A program made the translations under genes and the position numbers. This document shows positions 1 through 8,234 of a stretch of DNA of 64,000 bases, one piece after another. The DNA is from Rufibacter sp. XAAS-G3-1 (lineage in GTDB: Bacteria > Bacteroidota > Bacteroidia > Cytophagales > Hymenobacteraceae). The stretch spans positions 1-64,000 of the forward strand of contig NZ_JABFAM010000021.1 in the NCBI RefSeq assembly GCF_013623775.1, given 5' to 3'. The number at the start of each line of letters is the position of its first letter. The stretch's first letter is position 1. The notes under the pieces are model-generated. The model made no database searches. It worked only from the letters and a program-made list of their open reading frames with translations, and was not told the DNA's origin.

Positions 1-80
1 GCCGTTATCAAAAGAGGGACACCGTATGAGGTGAGATTGAACAATATTTAGAGCAAAGCACTTGTTTTACTCATAGATTT

Positions 81-138
81 CGGATAGTGTATGCAAAGCC
101 CACAGCGGAGCAAAGGTTTTGTATATACTATCCGTTGG
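81..138 (-). repeat. attC-like imperfect palindrome 1
   Basis: Two arms at 81-97 and 118-134 pair with about 14 of 17 matches (GGATAGTGTATGCAAA against TTTTGTATATACTATCC), and GTTGG follows the right arm. It lies just downstream of the antitoxin stop at 169. It is the same kind of element as those at 905-969, 1731-1794 and 2323-2387, each of which follows the 3 prime end of one minus-strand gene. This arm sequence differs from the other three. Confidence 0.5.
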
Positions 139-168
139 CTGCTGTTTTTCTTTTCATATTTCAGTAGG

Positions 169-474
169 TCATAGTTTGATTGAAAGTTCTAAGTGCCCCC
201 CCAAGCCAAGTTCTATAATTCTTTTAAGTGTTGATATCCGTACCTCTTTAAGGTCATTCTCAATTTTTGAGATATAGGATTTAGTGGTTCCTACTTTTGC
301 AGCAAGTTCTGCTTGAGTCAAGCCTTTTTCAAGACGGGCTTCATGAATCAAAGCTCCTATTCTAAAGTTTTCGTATCCTTCTTCCAATTCATCACGTTTC
401 TTCGTGCCTACTTTCCCGTAATGCTTTTCCTTGAACTGGTCAAGTGTCATGATGTTATTTTCTTCTGCTTTCAT
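169..474 (-). CDS. XRE-family antitoxin (HigA-like)
   Basis: A 101-residue protein with a Cro/C1-type helix-turn-helix at about residues 38-95 (TQAELAAKVGTTKSYISKIE is the core). In HigBA-type modules such a protein neutralises the toxin and represses the operon. The start overlaps the toxin reading frame by 20 bp, and toxin-before-antitoxin order fits HigBA. The ATG at 472-474 is preferred; the Met at residue 9 is an alternative. Because the upstream toxin carries an in-frame stop, this may now be an orphan antitoxin. It is the last gene of a minus-strand series of cassette-like genes. The family call is firm; its partner specificity is inferred. Confidence 0.85.
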   Translation of the reverse strand: MKAEENNIMTLDQFKEKHYGKVGTKKRDELEEGYENFRIGALIHEARLEKGLTQAELAAKVGTTKSYISKIENDLKEVRISTLKRIIELGLGGHLELSIKL

Positions 475-805
475 ATTCTCCTTTGATTTTTATAGCCTTC
501 TCAATTTCCTGTTTAGGTGTTTTTTGTGTTTTCTTTTGGAAGCCGTTTGCCAAAACAACTAATTGGCCTTTGTCGAAGAAGCAAAAAATTCGGTAGATGT
601 CGCTTCCCTGCTGAACACGAATCTCAAAGAGCCCTTCCGTGTTTTAAATGTGCTTAAGATAAGTATCGGGAACTCTTGGAAGATTCTCTATCAAGTCAAA
701 AGTCCAGATGATTTTATCCTTCACCTTATCCCGCTGTTTTATAAAGAACTCTTCAAAATAGTCCTTAAAGAAAATGATGGTTCGGTGCTTCTTTTTAGTA
801 TTCAC
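455..805 (-). pseudogene. HigB/Gp49-family RelE-like toxin, interrupted by a stop codon
   Basis: Reading the minus strand upstream of the antitoxin gives a protein of about 117 codons beginning at a GTG (803-805). It has the features of phage-derived Gp49/HigB toxins: an early FFKDYFEEF segment, then EGLFEIRVQQGSDIYRIFCFF, FDKGQLVVLANGFQKKTQKTP and a basic tail. A TAA at 644-646 interrupts the frame after YLKHI, where the surrounding family pattern suggests a Lys codon; one A to T change (AAA to TAA) would explain it. The conserved C-terminal half, which carries the RNase residues in this family, would not be made. A sequencing error cannot be excluded. The GTG start is a guess from frame limits. 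Confidence 0.7.
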
Positions 806-904
806 GAAGCAAAGATAGAAAAAGTTGCACTAAAGGAAAACTGCTTTAAAGGAAGCTTAAACGGACACAGGTACTATCCAAATTTTTTATATTTAAAATT
901 GCAT

Positions 905-969
905 ATAACGGACTAGTATAAAAAACGTGCGCGGCCGTCGGCCGAAGCATGATTTTTATACAGTGTTAG
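905..969 (-). repeat. attC-like imperfect palindrome 2
   Basis: A 65-bp palindrome beginning ATAACGG and ending GTTAG, with arms of about 18 bp around a GC-rich centre (GGCCGTCGGCC). It contains the stop codon of the HNH gene (956-958), so the gene ends inside the element, as in integron cassettes with their 3 prime attC. Confidence 0.6.
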
Positions 970-1708
970 TGGTAGGTGTTTTATCTTTTACTTGCTCTTC
1001 AATTATAGACCTAAGTTCTTCAATCGTGTAAGGCGGCTCTTTACGGTGGAGCATTGAGTGGCAATTTGGGCAAACAGGTCTCAAATCCTCAATAGGGTCT
1101 ATTTCATACCTTTCCCCGACTTGAGAAATTGGTGTCAAATGGTGAATATGTATAAATCTATAACCAATTTCCCCATAAGTATTCCCGAAGTCGAAGGTAC
1201 AAACCGCACATTTATGTCCCCAATGGCTTTTACATTGTTCTTTGGCTTTTGTATTTCTTTCGTAGGCGTTTACAGTAATACTCCTTTTAAGCCCTTCAAA
1301 GAATCTATTCGCTGTGTTAGTTGGAAGTTCTTCTGGGAACTGCTCATCGCCAGTAAGTGCAGTATTCTCTAATGCTTCTCTAAGATTTGGCTTTAAAATC
1401 CAGTAGAATTTTGTGCCAGATGGTTCTCCAAGAAAGAATAAGTCCCAATATTTAAACTGTTGCTGGCTTCTAGCTGTGAATCCAATATCATAAACCTTAG
1501 CAATTCTTTTTGCAAAGAATCCAACTTCTGAATTTAGTGGACTTTGAGGACTTTTTTTATAGCCTAAAATTTTTCCAATCTCACTTGCGAAAGCTTTATG
1601 ATTCGGAAATCCGTAAAGTGTCTGTAGGATTTTTAAATCAATCTCTTTTGTTAATTCAGAATTCTGTAAAATTTCTGCCCATTGAAGGACAGTTAGTTCT
1701 GTAGCCAT
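956..1708 (-). CDS. HNH endonuclease
   Basis: A 250-residue protein. The C-terminal third (about 155-235) is an HNH/McrA-like nuclease domain: CAVC zinc ligands, the catalytic block RFIHIHHLTPIS, then DLRPVCPNCHSMLH with the second CxxC and final His. The N-terminal 150 residues are not recognised and may give DNA or modification recognition. Stand-alone HNH proteins of this architecture commonly act in restriction-like defence, but that is inference here. It is AT-rich compared with the core genes and is flanked on both sides by attC-like palindromes, which suggests it arrived as a single-gene cassette. The ATG at 1706-1708 fits the domain boundary. Confidence 0.85.
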   Translation of the reverse strand: MATELTVLQWAEILQNSELTKEIDLKILQTLYGFPNHKAFASEIGKILGYKKSPQSPLNSEVGFFAKRIAKVYDIGFTARSQQQFKYWDLFFLGEPSGTKFYWILKPNLREALENTALTGDEQFPEELPTNTANRFFEGLKRSITVNAYERNTKAKEQCKSHWGHKCAVCTFDFGNTYGEIGYRFIHIHHLTPISQVGERYEIDPIEDLRPVCPNCHSMLHRKEPPYTIEELRSIIEEQVKDKTPTTNTV

Positions 1709-1730
1709 ATTTTATATTTTCACTTACCAC

Positions 1731-1794
1731 TAACGGTCTCGTGTAAACGGCGGCGAAGGCCGTCGGCCGAAGATGCCGTTTACACATTGTTAGC
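1731..1794 (-). repeat. attC-like imperfect palindrome 3
   Basis: Starts TAACGG and ends TTGTTAGC. Perfect 11-bp arms lie at 1741-1751 and 1775-1785 (GTGTAAACGGC / GCCGTTTACAC), with a central GGCCGTCGGCC. Its first 19 bases are identical to those of element 4 at 2323. The stop codon of the next gene (1780-1782) lies inside it. Confidence 0.65.
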
Positions 1795-2307
1795 ACCTGT
1801 TTTTGTTTTTTTACCGCACCATGGACAGAATTTAATTGATATTCCTGAAGTGCCACCGTCATGTATCAATATTCTAAATTGGCTTCCTTGTTCATTTCTA
1901 TCAAGAATTACATCTGGGCAATCGTATATTGAATCATGGATTTCACATTTTTTGTTAAACTGTGACGCCATCATTCTGCAACAAGACTTGATTCTTCTTT
2001 TTGGCTCTGCCTTCTTTAGTACTTTTTCGTACTCTTTTCTTATATCTTCCTTTGTGAGGTCGCTGATTTTTAACGTGAAATCTCCTTTTCTAAAGGCTTT
2101 TTTGGCTTGTCGGTGTAGCAAACAATACATGGCCCAAATAAAATAACCCTCCGCGCTACTTTCAGATTTTTCCTCGGCTGCGTTCCAGATATCTACAAGG
2201 TTTTGTGAGAGGAATCCAGTCGAATCTTGGACAAAGCTTCCATCTCTTATGTCAAGCTGTTCAGGGAATAGCTGGTTTTTTCGGCTATATATAGTTTCAA
2301 AATTCAT
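1780..2307 (-). CDS. Hypothetical protein with C-terminal zinc-ribbon (DUF6980-like)
   Basis: A 175-residue protein. The N-terminal part is unrecognised. The last 70 residues contain KSCCRMM, then YDCPDV, the segment ILIHDGGTSGI, and the terminal FCPWCGKK knuckle. This spacing of Cys pairs plus IHDGGTS resembles the small DUF6980 family, whose function is unknown to me. The longer reading from 2379 starts inside the upstream palindrome, so I place the start at the Met of MNFETIYSRK (2305-2307). The stop lies within attC-like element 3. Probable single-gene cassette. Confidence 0.7.
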   Translation of the reverse strand: MNFETIYSRKNQLFPEQLDIRDGSFVQDSTGFLSQNLVDIWNAAEEKSESSAEGYFIWAMYCLLHRQAKKAFRKGDFTLKISDLTKEDIRKEYEKVLKKAEPKRRIKSCCRMMASQFNKKCEIHDSIYDCPDVILDRNEQGSQFRILIHDGGTSGISIKFCPWCGKKTKTGANNV

Positions 2308-2322
2308 TTTTAAAATTGGTGC

Positions 2323-2387
2323 TAACGGTCTCGTGTAAACGACGCCGACAGCCGTCGGCTGGAGATGACGTTTACACAATGTTGGGC
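2323..2387 (-). repeat. attC-like imperfect palindrome 4
   Basis: Starts TAACGG and ends GTTGGGC (2381-2387), which matches the GTTRRRY form of an integron core site (read on the other strand, GCCCAAC matches RYYYAAC). Arms GTGTAAACG (2333-2341) and CGTTTACAC (2369-2377) are perfect; the centre carries CCGTCGGC. It lies between two minus-strand genes. Confidence 0.65.
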
Positions 2388-2421
2388 GGAGTAATTTTTC
2401 TTTTTTTTATTCTTTTTTGTA

Positions 2422-2757
2422 CTAAGATTGAATGAAAGCCAACCACTCTTCTAAAAGTTTCTTAAAGTCAGTTATTGGTATGCGTCGGTTCATATATCCA
2501 ATTTGAACAGTGCCTTCTTTTGGGAAAATATCCAAAGTAGAACCTAATACTTCACCCCAATCTTCCTGAATCGGTTCCCCCTCAAGTGCTTTTTGTAAAT
2601 CCTCTATCTGTATCTCCGTAATCCGTTTGTCACAATTGCTTATATGGAATGTTAGCTCTCTGTCATAAAGATTCGCAGTTTCGGCAACATAGAATGTTCC
2701 GCCAAAGGGAGCATCTTTTTTAAAGAACTCGATACCATATTCTTCACTTTTAGACAT
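2422..2757 (-). CDS. Hypothetical small acidic protein
   Basis: A 111-residue protein with no signal peptide or membrane segment and many acidic residues (for example the stretch ending QEDWGEVLG). I do not recognise the family. Its size, acidity and position in a cassette-like array would suit an immunity or antitoxin-type protein, but nothing in the sequence proves this. It is bounded by attC-like element 4 downstream and a GTTGGGC core-like site 30 bp upstream (2787-2793). Start ATG at 2755-2757. Confidence 0.65.
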   Translation of the reverse strand: MSKSEEYGIEFFKKDAPFGGTFYVAETANLYDRELTFHISNCDKRITEIQIEDLQKALEGEPIQEDWGEVLGSTLDIFPKEGTVQIGYMNRRIPITDFKKLLEEWLAFIQS

Positions 2758-2786
2758 TGCCCTATAAAATTTATAGTTTTTATTAC

Positions 2787-2793
2787 GCCCAAC
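2787..2793 (-). other. Core-site-like heptamer bounding the cassette array
   Basis: On the minus strand this reads GTTGGGC, a match to the GTTRRRY core at which integron cassettes are cut and joined. It sits upstream of the first gene of the array (start 2757). The sequence further upstream (2794-2850) shows only a weak, degenerate palindrome, so this may be the edge of the array or a decayed site. Confidence 0.35.
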
Positions 2794-2926
2794 TACCGTA
2801 TATACGTCAACATACGCTTATCAGCAATACAGCTAACCGTAGACGCTACACCTAATATAAGAAATATGTAATAGAAAGATACGTTTAAATTCAGAGAGCC
2901 ACCTCCTCTATAAACACAAGTAAACC

Positions 2927-4843
2927 TTACCTTTTGGCTTGTGCCTTCTTAGTTACTTTCTTCTTGGGCACTACTTTTTTGGGTTCAACCTTCTCCTCTT
3001 CCACGCCAATGAGTTCAAGGGCTTTGTCCAGGAGTTCGTCGCGTTTGGAGAGGATGCCCTTGAGGGTGGGGTGCACTTCCTGATCCAGACGTACGCCCAG
3101 GCGTTGGGTCACGGCATTGTTGGGGTAATAGATGCCGTTGCCCGAGAGGGCCACCACGTACTTGCCCGGTAAGACAATCCGTTTCACATCACCGTCGGCA
3201 CCGGCGGTTTGCTCGCCCAGCGTCATACTGCCGGGGAAAAGGTGCTGCAGGCTCATGGTATGCCACTCGCCAATGGTCTGGGTTTTGCCGTTCACCAGAA
3301 TGACCACTTTGCCCGGATAACTGGCTCCATCAGGCGTGAACTCAGTGGGGAAATAGACTTCGGGTTGGGTGAGCAGGCGGTAAGAACCTACCTGGTAAGG
3401 GTTCAGCTGGAAATAGCGGGCAAAGTAGTGGTTCTGCTTCCCAAACTTCTTGTACACGTAATGAAACACGAAATCGCTGTGGTCGGGCTCGCCGCGCATG
3501 TCAAAGATAATGCCTCTGGCCTTTGTGGCGCGGTTGAAGAGAGAGTCCATGAGGCGGTAATCTTCCTCTGAGGATTGGTCTTTGATCATCCGGAAGGTAT
3601 CGTCTACCTTAAAATGCACAATGCCTTTGGCGGCGTATTCCAAGCCTTTGTTTTTCCTGGCGGGCACGGCCAGCTTTTTCTTGAAATAGGCATCAATGAG
3701 CTTGGCTTTGGCGGCCTGGGTAGGATCCATGAGCCGGAGCGTGGTGGTCAGTTGCTCTTTGCCCCGCGTGAGCTGCACCCGCATGCCCCCATCTTCTGAC
3801 CGGAACAGCAGGTTATCGCCCCACTCCCCTACCCGGCTCCAGAGGCCGTTCTCATTTGAAACAGACAGCAGGGCATTCAGGGCTCCCACCCACTCGCCCA
3901 CGGTAACACTGTCCAGCGCCTCTATCATATCGCCGCGGCGGATGTTGGAGCGCTTGCACAGGGCCTCGTCAATAAGGGCGGTGACCACCATCTTCTTTTC
4001 GACCAATTGGTAATCAAACGGCGGGTAAAAGCGGTTCTTGAACAGTTGCTCGCGGTGGTGCAGTTGCCGGAAAAACGAATACGCCTGGGTGTCATCCAGG
4101 TGGGCGTTCACGCTCAGCAGCAACCGTTCATATTCCGGGCGGGTGGCGCACTGCGCGAACTGCGGAATGTACTGGCTTATGACCGCGTCCCAGTTCTCGT
4201 CCATGAGGTGCTTGTAGGGGTACAGGTAGTCTACAAAGGCCTTGAACTTGGCCAGCGCCAGCATACGGAGCGGGTACGGCAGGTTCTCCTTGGGGTCTAC
4301 CTCATATTCAGGCTCATGGGGCATGGTGCCGCCAAAAGGATTGTTGCGGATGTAGGTATAATAATGCTTTTCATCCGTGAACCGGCGCTCAAAGATCTGG
4401 TTCAGGGTTTTGCGGTTCTGCGAGGTCAGGAACTTTGATTTGGTGCGCCAGCCATCGTCCAGGTTTTTGAGCAGAAAAGTCCCTTCGGGCTTGTCCTTCT
4501 GCGGTTCTACCTTGTTACTGGCCGGCACGCCCACGTCTTTCAACAGCTGCCTGAACACGGCGTTTGCCTGCCGCTGGTTTTTGGCCGAGTCTACCTTGCC
4601 CAGGTGGTGCAGGAACAGCGAATCGGCATTCAGTAGCCCCATGGCCGAGGCGGGGTGATGGTATTTCAGATGCCCCCAGAGGCGGAAGAAGTATAACTGC
4701 TTTTCGGTCTCAAAGTCGCCTTGCGCCCGTACGCTTCCCAGGCTCATCCAACACAAGCCTGCCAGCAGAAGCAACACCCGTCCTTTTGACTGAAAACCGG
4801 AGGCGGGGGAAGAGATGAATGATGGTGTGTCGTTTTTCCTCAT
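2927..4843 (-). CDS. S41-family (tail-specific protease-like) exported protein
   Basis: A 638-residue protein from the Met of MRKNDTPSF. A longer start 14 codons upstream (4885) is possible, but the signal peptide (hydrophobic GRVLLLLAGLCWMSLG followed by VRAQG) sits better with this one. The middle has a PDZ-like part (RRGDMIEALDSVTV). The C-terminal half has the S41 fold: FDMRGEPD, KVVILVNGKTQT, LGEQTAGADGDV and GIYYPNN, as in large Bacteroidota S41 paralogues. In those the motif after the NG pair normally reads TQSQAE, with the Ser nucleophile; here it reads TQTIGE, so the nucleophile position holds Thr. The protein may be inactive or use Thr. The tail is Lys-rich. Periplasmic or outer-surface location is expected. 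Confidence 0.85.
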   Translation of the reverse strand: MRKNDTPSFISSPASGFQSKGRVLLLLAGLCWMSLGSVRAQGDFETEKQLYFFRLWGHLKYHHPASAMGLLNADSLFLHHLGKVDSAKNQRQANAVFRQLLKDVGVPASNKVEPQKDKPEGTFLLKNLDDGWRTKSKFLTSQNRKTLNQIFERRFTDEKHYYTYIRNNPFGGTMPHEPEYEVDPKENLPYPLRMLALAKFKAFVDYLYPYKHLMDENWDAVISQYIPQFAQCATRPEYERLLLSVNAHLDDTQAYSFFRQLHHREQLFKNRFYPPFDYQLVEKKMVVTALIDEALCKRSNIRRGDMIEALDSVTVGEWVGALNALLSVSNENGLWSRVGEWGDNLLFRSEDGGMRVQLTRGKEQLTTTLRLMDPTQAAKAKLIDAYFKKKLAVPARKNKGLEYAAKGIVHFKVDDTFRMIKDQSSEEDYRLMDSLFNRATKARGIIFDMRGEPDHSDFVFHYVYKKFGKQNHYFARYFQLNPYQVGSYRLLTQPEVYFPTEFTPDGASYPGKVVILVNGKTQTIGEWHTMSLQHLFPGSMTLGEQTAGADGDVKRIVLPGKYVVALSGNGIYYPNNAVTQRLGVRLDQEVHPTLKGILSKRDELLDKALELIGVEEEKVEPKKVVPKKKVTKKAQAKR

Positions 4844-5083
4844 AATTTGTAAACTTCTCCAGCGCGCGCCATCCACAGGAAACAAAAGGCGAATTCACTT
4901 TTCCTCCTTCCCGGCCCTAACGCCAAAGCAACTCTCTCTGTGGCAACCCAAAAGATAGGCAAAAGCGGTTCAGACGCGGCCTCTCTATAAAACCCAGAAA
5001 TGTCGTTTTGGGCCTGTTTTTCAGAAATAAGGGCAGAAACGGGCTATCATTCCCTAAACGGCTACGGGCAGAGGCTTATTTTG

Positions 5084-5533
5084 CTATTCCACAATGGGCA
5101 CTCCCTTTCCGGCCAGAGAATCAGCAAAATGCAGATCGTCCAGATGGATGAACTCCAGGGTTTTCCGCCTGTTCCCCTCCAGGAAAAGGGTAACCATGGA
5201 GGCCTTTTCAGAGGTGTCGTGTTTTTTCTGGGCCTTCACAATCTGCTTTACATGAATCTCATCTTTGCCCGCGTCCATGATGCCGCGGGTATACCCCACG
5301 TAGAGCCAGAACAGGACAATGCCCGCCGTGAGCACCGTGAAAAGCAATTGGTTCAACTGCTGGGTGATCAGATAGGTTTTATAATGCTTTTGGGCCTGCA
5401 TGGAGAAAAAGACCACCCAGAAGACTGCGGCAATCAGGTGCAGCACTTTCACATACCCGGCCTGGTTACCGCTGATGAAGATACGGTCTCCTTCCATCCG
5501 GAGGGTGCCTCTTTTTAATTGAAACGTATTCAT
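5084..5533 (-). CDS. Hypothetical membrane protein
   Basis: A 149-residue protein with two predicted membrane spans, at about residues 27-45 (VLHLIAAVFWVVFFSM) and 60-80 (LLFTVLTAGIVLFWLYVGY). Cytoplasmic-looking segments flank them. The C-terminal part, with FIHLDDLHFADSLAGKGV, could form a small PH-like beta domain, but I do not recognise a family. It stands alone on the minus strand between the S41 gene and dnaB. Confidence 0.65.
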   Translation of the reverse strand: MNTFQLKRGTLRMEGDRIFISGNQAGYVKVLHLIAAVFWVVFFSMQAQKHYKTYLITQQLNQLLFTVLTAGIVLFWLYVGYTRGIMDAGKDEIHVKQIVKAQKKHDTSEKASMVTLFLEGNRRKTLEFIHLDDLHFADSLAGKGVPIVE

Positions 5534-6155
5534 TGAGTAAACTAAGCCAACACTTCCACGAACTTACCACAACTGGCGCAGAAACGGAAATCCCCTTTTT
5601 CCCAGCCCGAAATCTATACGGTGAATTCCCTTGAAACGCTTAGGACAAATTACATTTTTAAGCCGATTTCCTGTAAACTGCCCCAACACCACTACTGAAG
5701 GGTGCACGCGCTACAAAGGAACGTTGGGGATAGGTAGCACCTGCCTCTTCTCCTCCCAGAGGGGGAAATCAGTAGCCCTTTAGTTTCTGAAGATTCCAGA
5801 AAATCAAACCGCTCTTTCAGAGTTCCACTCCCCGTAACGACCCAACTGGCGCGAAGGGGATTGATAAATCCCCAACTGAGTGGCTCGGGATTGGAAATCC
5901 CGAACAGCAACGTGCGTAAAAGTTTCCCTACTAGCTGAGTTCCTGGGAGCGCTCAATTTATGTCCTGAAAGTACCCTAGAAGCAGACCGCTCTTCCAGAG
6001 TGCCACTCCCCTTCTTTGCCCGTGGTTCCCGGCGGAGTGGAACTCCGCAGCAGGCAGGTTCGGGAGTAGAACTCCCGAACAGCAAGGGAACTCCCGAACA
6101 GCAAGGCAGCAAACGCAGCAAAGGTTATGCTTAGCGCATTCCCCGTGCTTTCTCC
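5534..6155. other. Repeat-rich intergenic region
   Basis: No convincing gene. The stretch holds many short palindromes in the style of dispersed repeat A (GGAGTGGAACTCC, CGGGAGTAGAACTCCCG), degenerate relatives of the same motif at about 5815-5850, and a hairpin at about 5877-5905 (GGGATTGGAAATCCC). Reading frames through it on both strands are made of these repeats and are not genes. Confidence 0.7.
5985..6105 (-). repeat. Dispersed repeat A, copy 1
   Basis: Reverse-complement copy of the elements at 22306 and 30208. It contains the nested palindromes GCGGAGTGGAACTCCGC and CGGGAGTAGAACTCCCG and ends in tandem CCCGAACAGCAAGG units. The three copies share the order of palindromes and the CGTGG(C/T)TCCC segment. 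Confidence 0.65.
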
Positions 6156-6180
6156 TCGTTTTTAGAAAAACAGCTTAGAA

Positions 6181-6220
6181 ACGCAAAAGGCCGCTTCTTT
6201 CCAGAAGCGGCCTTTTGCGT
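6181..6220 (-). terminator. Hairpin terminator of dnaB
   Basis: A perfect 18-bp-arm palindrome (ACGCAAAAGGCCGCTTCT with its complement) starting 22 bp past the dnaB stop. The inner arms are GC-rich and A/T tracts lie in the outer arms, so it can work in either direction. Confidence 0.75.
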
Positions 6221-6241
6221 GTATGTCCCGCTCTGCGGTTC

Positions 6242-7819
6242 TTAAAACGGAGGAGCGTCATCAAACGAGGAAGCAGGCATTCCGCCGCCGCCGTTCATTT
6301 TGCTGCCCAACCTAATGGTGTTTGGCCCGCCTGCGGCGGATGGCCCGTCAAAGTCAGAGGTAGGGAATCCTCCGCCTCCGCCGTCAAAACCGGCCCCGCC
6401 CCCGAAACCGTCTTCCAGGTTCCCGAATTTGGTGTACTTGCCAATAAACTTCAATGAAACGCTGCCCACTTCCCCGTTCCGGTGTTTGGCGATGATCACC
6501 TCACCCACTCCCAGCGTCGGGTTGCCCATCTCGTCCTCGGTGATGCCGTAGTATTCCGGACGATACAGGAAGATCACCATGTCGGCATCCTGCTCAATGG
6601 AACCAGATTCACGTAAGTCAGAGAGCATCGGTTTTTTGTCGCCGCCGCGGGTTTCCACGGCCCGGCTCAGCTGCGAAAGCGCGATGACCGGCACGCTCAA
6701 CTCCTTGGCCAGTTGCTTGAGCGCCCTTGAGATGGACGCGATTTCCTGCTCGCGGTTTCCGCCGCCCTTGCCCTCAGTGTTGCCGCTCATGAGCTGCAGG
6801 TAGTCAATGATGACCATCTGGATGTCATGCTGCGCTTTGAGGCGGCGGCACTTGGTCCGGAGTTCCCGGATGGAAAGGCCCGGCGTGTCGTCAATGAAAA
6901 TGGGGGCCTGGCTCAGGCGGGAGATTTTATGGTTCAGCTGCGCCCACTCGTAATCGGCCAGGTTTCCTTTCTTGATCTTCTCGCCTTCCAACTCGGCCTC
7001 GGCCGAGATAAGACGATTCACCAACTGAATGGAGGACATCTCCAGCGAGAAAATTGCCACGCCTTTGTTGAAGTCCACCGCGGCGTTGCGCATGGCAGAC
7101 ACCACGAACGCCGTCTTTCCCATCGCGGGCCGCGCGGCCAGAATCACCAGGTCAGAAGGCTGCCAGCCCGAGGTCACGCGGTCAAGGGCGGTAAAGCCAC
7201 TCGGCACCCCGGTCAAGCCCTCTTTCTGGCTCTTTTTGGCTTCCAGTTCCTTGAGGGCTTTGTGCATCAAAGACTGCATGTCATCAAAGTTCTTCCGGAT
7301 GTTGGATTCACTCACCTCAAACAACTTGGCTTCGGTGGAGTCCAGCAAATCAAATACGTCGGTGGTGTCTTCGTAGGCCCGGCCCAGCACCTCAGAGGAA
7401 ATACTGATGAGGTCGCGCTTGATGGCGGCCTCGGTGATGATACGGGCGTGAAACTCAATGTTGGCCGCTGAGTTGATGCGGGTGGTGAGCTGCGTCACGT
7501 AAAAGGCCCCGCCCACAAACTCCAGTTCGCCCTGCTCGCGCAGTTCCTGGGTTACGGTCAGGATATCAATCGGCTCAGATTTGTCAAACAAAGCCAGAAT
7601 CGCCTTGAAAATACGCTGGTGCGCGTCTTTGTAGAAACTTTGGGGTTTTAATAAGTCAATGACGGCCGTGAGGGCGTCTTTCTCCAACATGAGCGCACCC
7701 AACACCGCCTCTTCCAGCTCCAACGCCTGCGGCGGAAGCTTTCCCATTCCTGGAGATACGGTCTGCTTGGGGTTCCAGGCAGCCTTCCCTCTCGTCGCTT
7801 TTAATTTCATCTCCTCCAT
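6242..7819 (-). CDS. dnaB: Replicative DNA helicase DnaB
   Basis: A 525-residue hexameric 5 prime to 3 prime helicase of the replication fork. The DnaB N-terminal domain is at about 28-130 (PPQALELEEAVLGALM). The RecA-like domain starts near 205, with Walker A ARPAMGKTAF near 230, Walker B VIIDYLQLM, the H4-type SQLSRAVE and the arginine-finger region DADMVIFLYRPEYY. The C-terminal 50 residues form a Gly-rich tail ending FDDAPPF, an acidic/hydrophobic tip of the kind that can bind partners. No intein is present. The gene is divergent from mpl, and the shared gap contains DnaA-box-like sites, which may tie its expression to replication. Start at MEEMKLK; MKLK three codons later is also possible. 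Confidence 0.97.
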   Translation of the reverse strand: MEEMKLKATRGKAAWNPKQTVSPGMGKLPPQALELEEAVLGALMLEKDALTAVIDLLKPQSFYKDAHQRIFKAILALFDKSEPIDILTVTQELREQGELEFVGGAFYVTQLTTRINSAANIEFHARIITEAAIKRDLISISSEVLGRAYEDTTDVFDLLDSTEAKLFEVSESNIRKNFDDMQSLMHKALKELEAKKSQKEGLTGVPSGFTALDRVTSGWQPSDLVILAARPAMGKTAFVVSAMRNAAVDFNKGVAIFSLEMSSIQLVNRLISAEAELEGEKIKKGNLADYEWAQLNHKISRLSQAPIFIDDTPGLSIRELRTKCRRLKAQHDIQMVIIDYLQLMSGNTEGKGGGNREQEIASISRALKQLAKELSVPVIALSQLSRAVETRGGDKKPMLSDLRESGSIEQDADMVIFLYRPEYYGITEDEMGNPTLGVGEVIIAKHRNGEVGSVSLKFIGKYTKFGNLEDGFGGGAGFDGGGGGFPTSDFDGPSAAGGPNTIRLGSKMNGGGGMPASSFDDAPPF

Positions 7820-7853
7820 AAAAGCAAATGTAAGAATGTTCCCGCCTCAGGTA

Positions 7854-7874
7854 ATCCACAAACATATCCACACT
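7854..7874 (+). promoter_or_regulatory. Pair of DnaA-box-like sites
   Basis: TAATCCACA (7854-7862) and ATATCCACA (7866-7874), each one base from the DnaA box TTATCCACA, spaced 12 bp start to start and in the same orientation. They lie 35-55 bp upstream of the dnaB start. The similarity is directly visible; DnaA binding is inferred. Confidence 0.45.
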
Positions 7875-8161
7875 TTGTAAATAGGCGACTGTCCCTAAAA
7901 CGTATCTGGCTGATTATCTTTGAGTCAAAGGAGACAGCGGTTTTAAAAGGATTTTAAATTTCACCCCGGCTTACCCCAATATACTACTAGCAAGCATTAG
8001 GCCTTATCTATTTAAGGCTGTACTGGAAGAAAAATTCCCTTCAAAAAGCCCCCAGGCACCAGTCGTTTACAGCCTAATTTCTAAAAAACAGCCCTAAAAC
8101 AGACTAGAACGCACCCCAATTTCAGCTTCTTTGGTTGGTTGAGGAAGGTAGAATTTCAAAG

Positions 8162-8192
8162 TAATCCACAAATTTCTTGGGAGATATCCACA
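8162..8192 (+). promoter_or_regulatory. Second pair of DnaA-box-like sites
   Basis: TAATCCACA (8162-8170) and ATATCCACA (8184-8192). These are the same two 9-mer variants in the same order and orientation as at 7854-7874, with 22 bp between starts, about two helical turns. They lie close to the mpl promoter. Confidence 0.45.
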
Positions 8193-8234
8193 AATCCGTT
8201 GCGGCTCTCGTAGAAGGGCGTGTTCTAAAATCAC

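Noticed and set aside
563-916. Plus-strand open frame of 117 codons
   Set aside because: It is the exact antisense register of the broken HigB-like toxin. Its existence only reflects the codons of that gene on the other strand.
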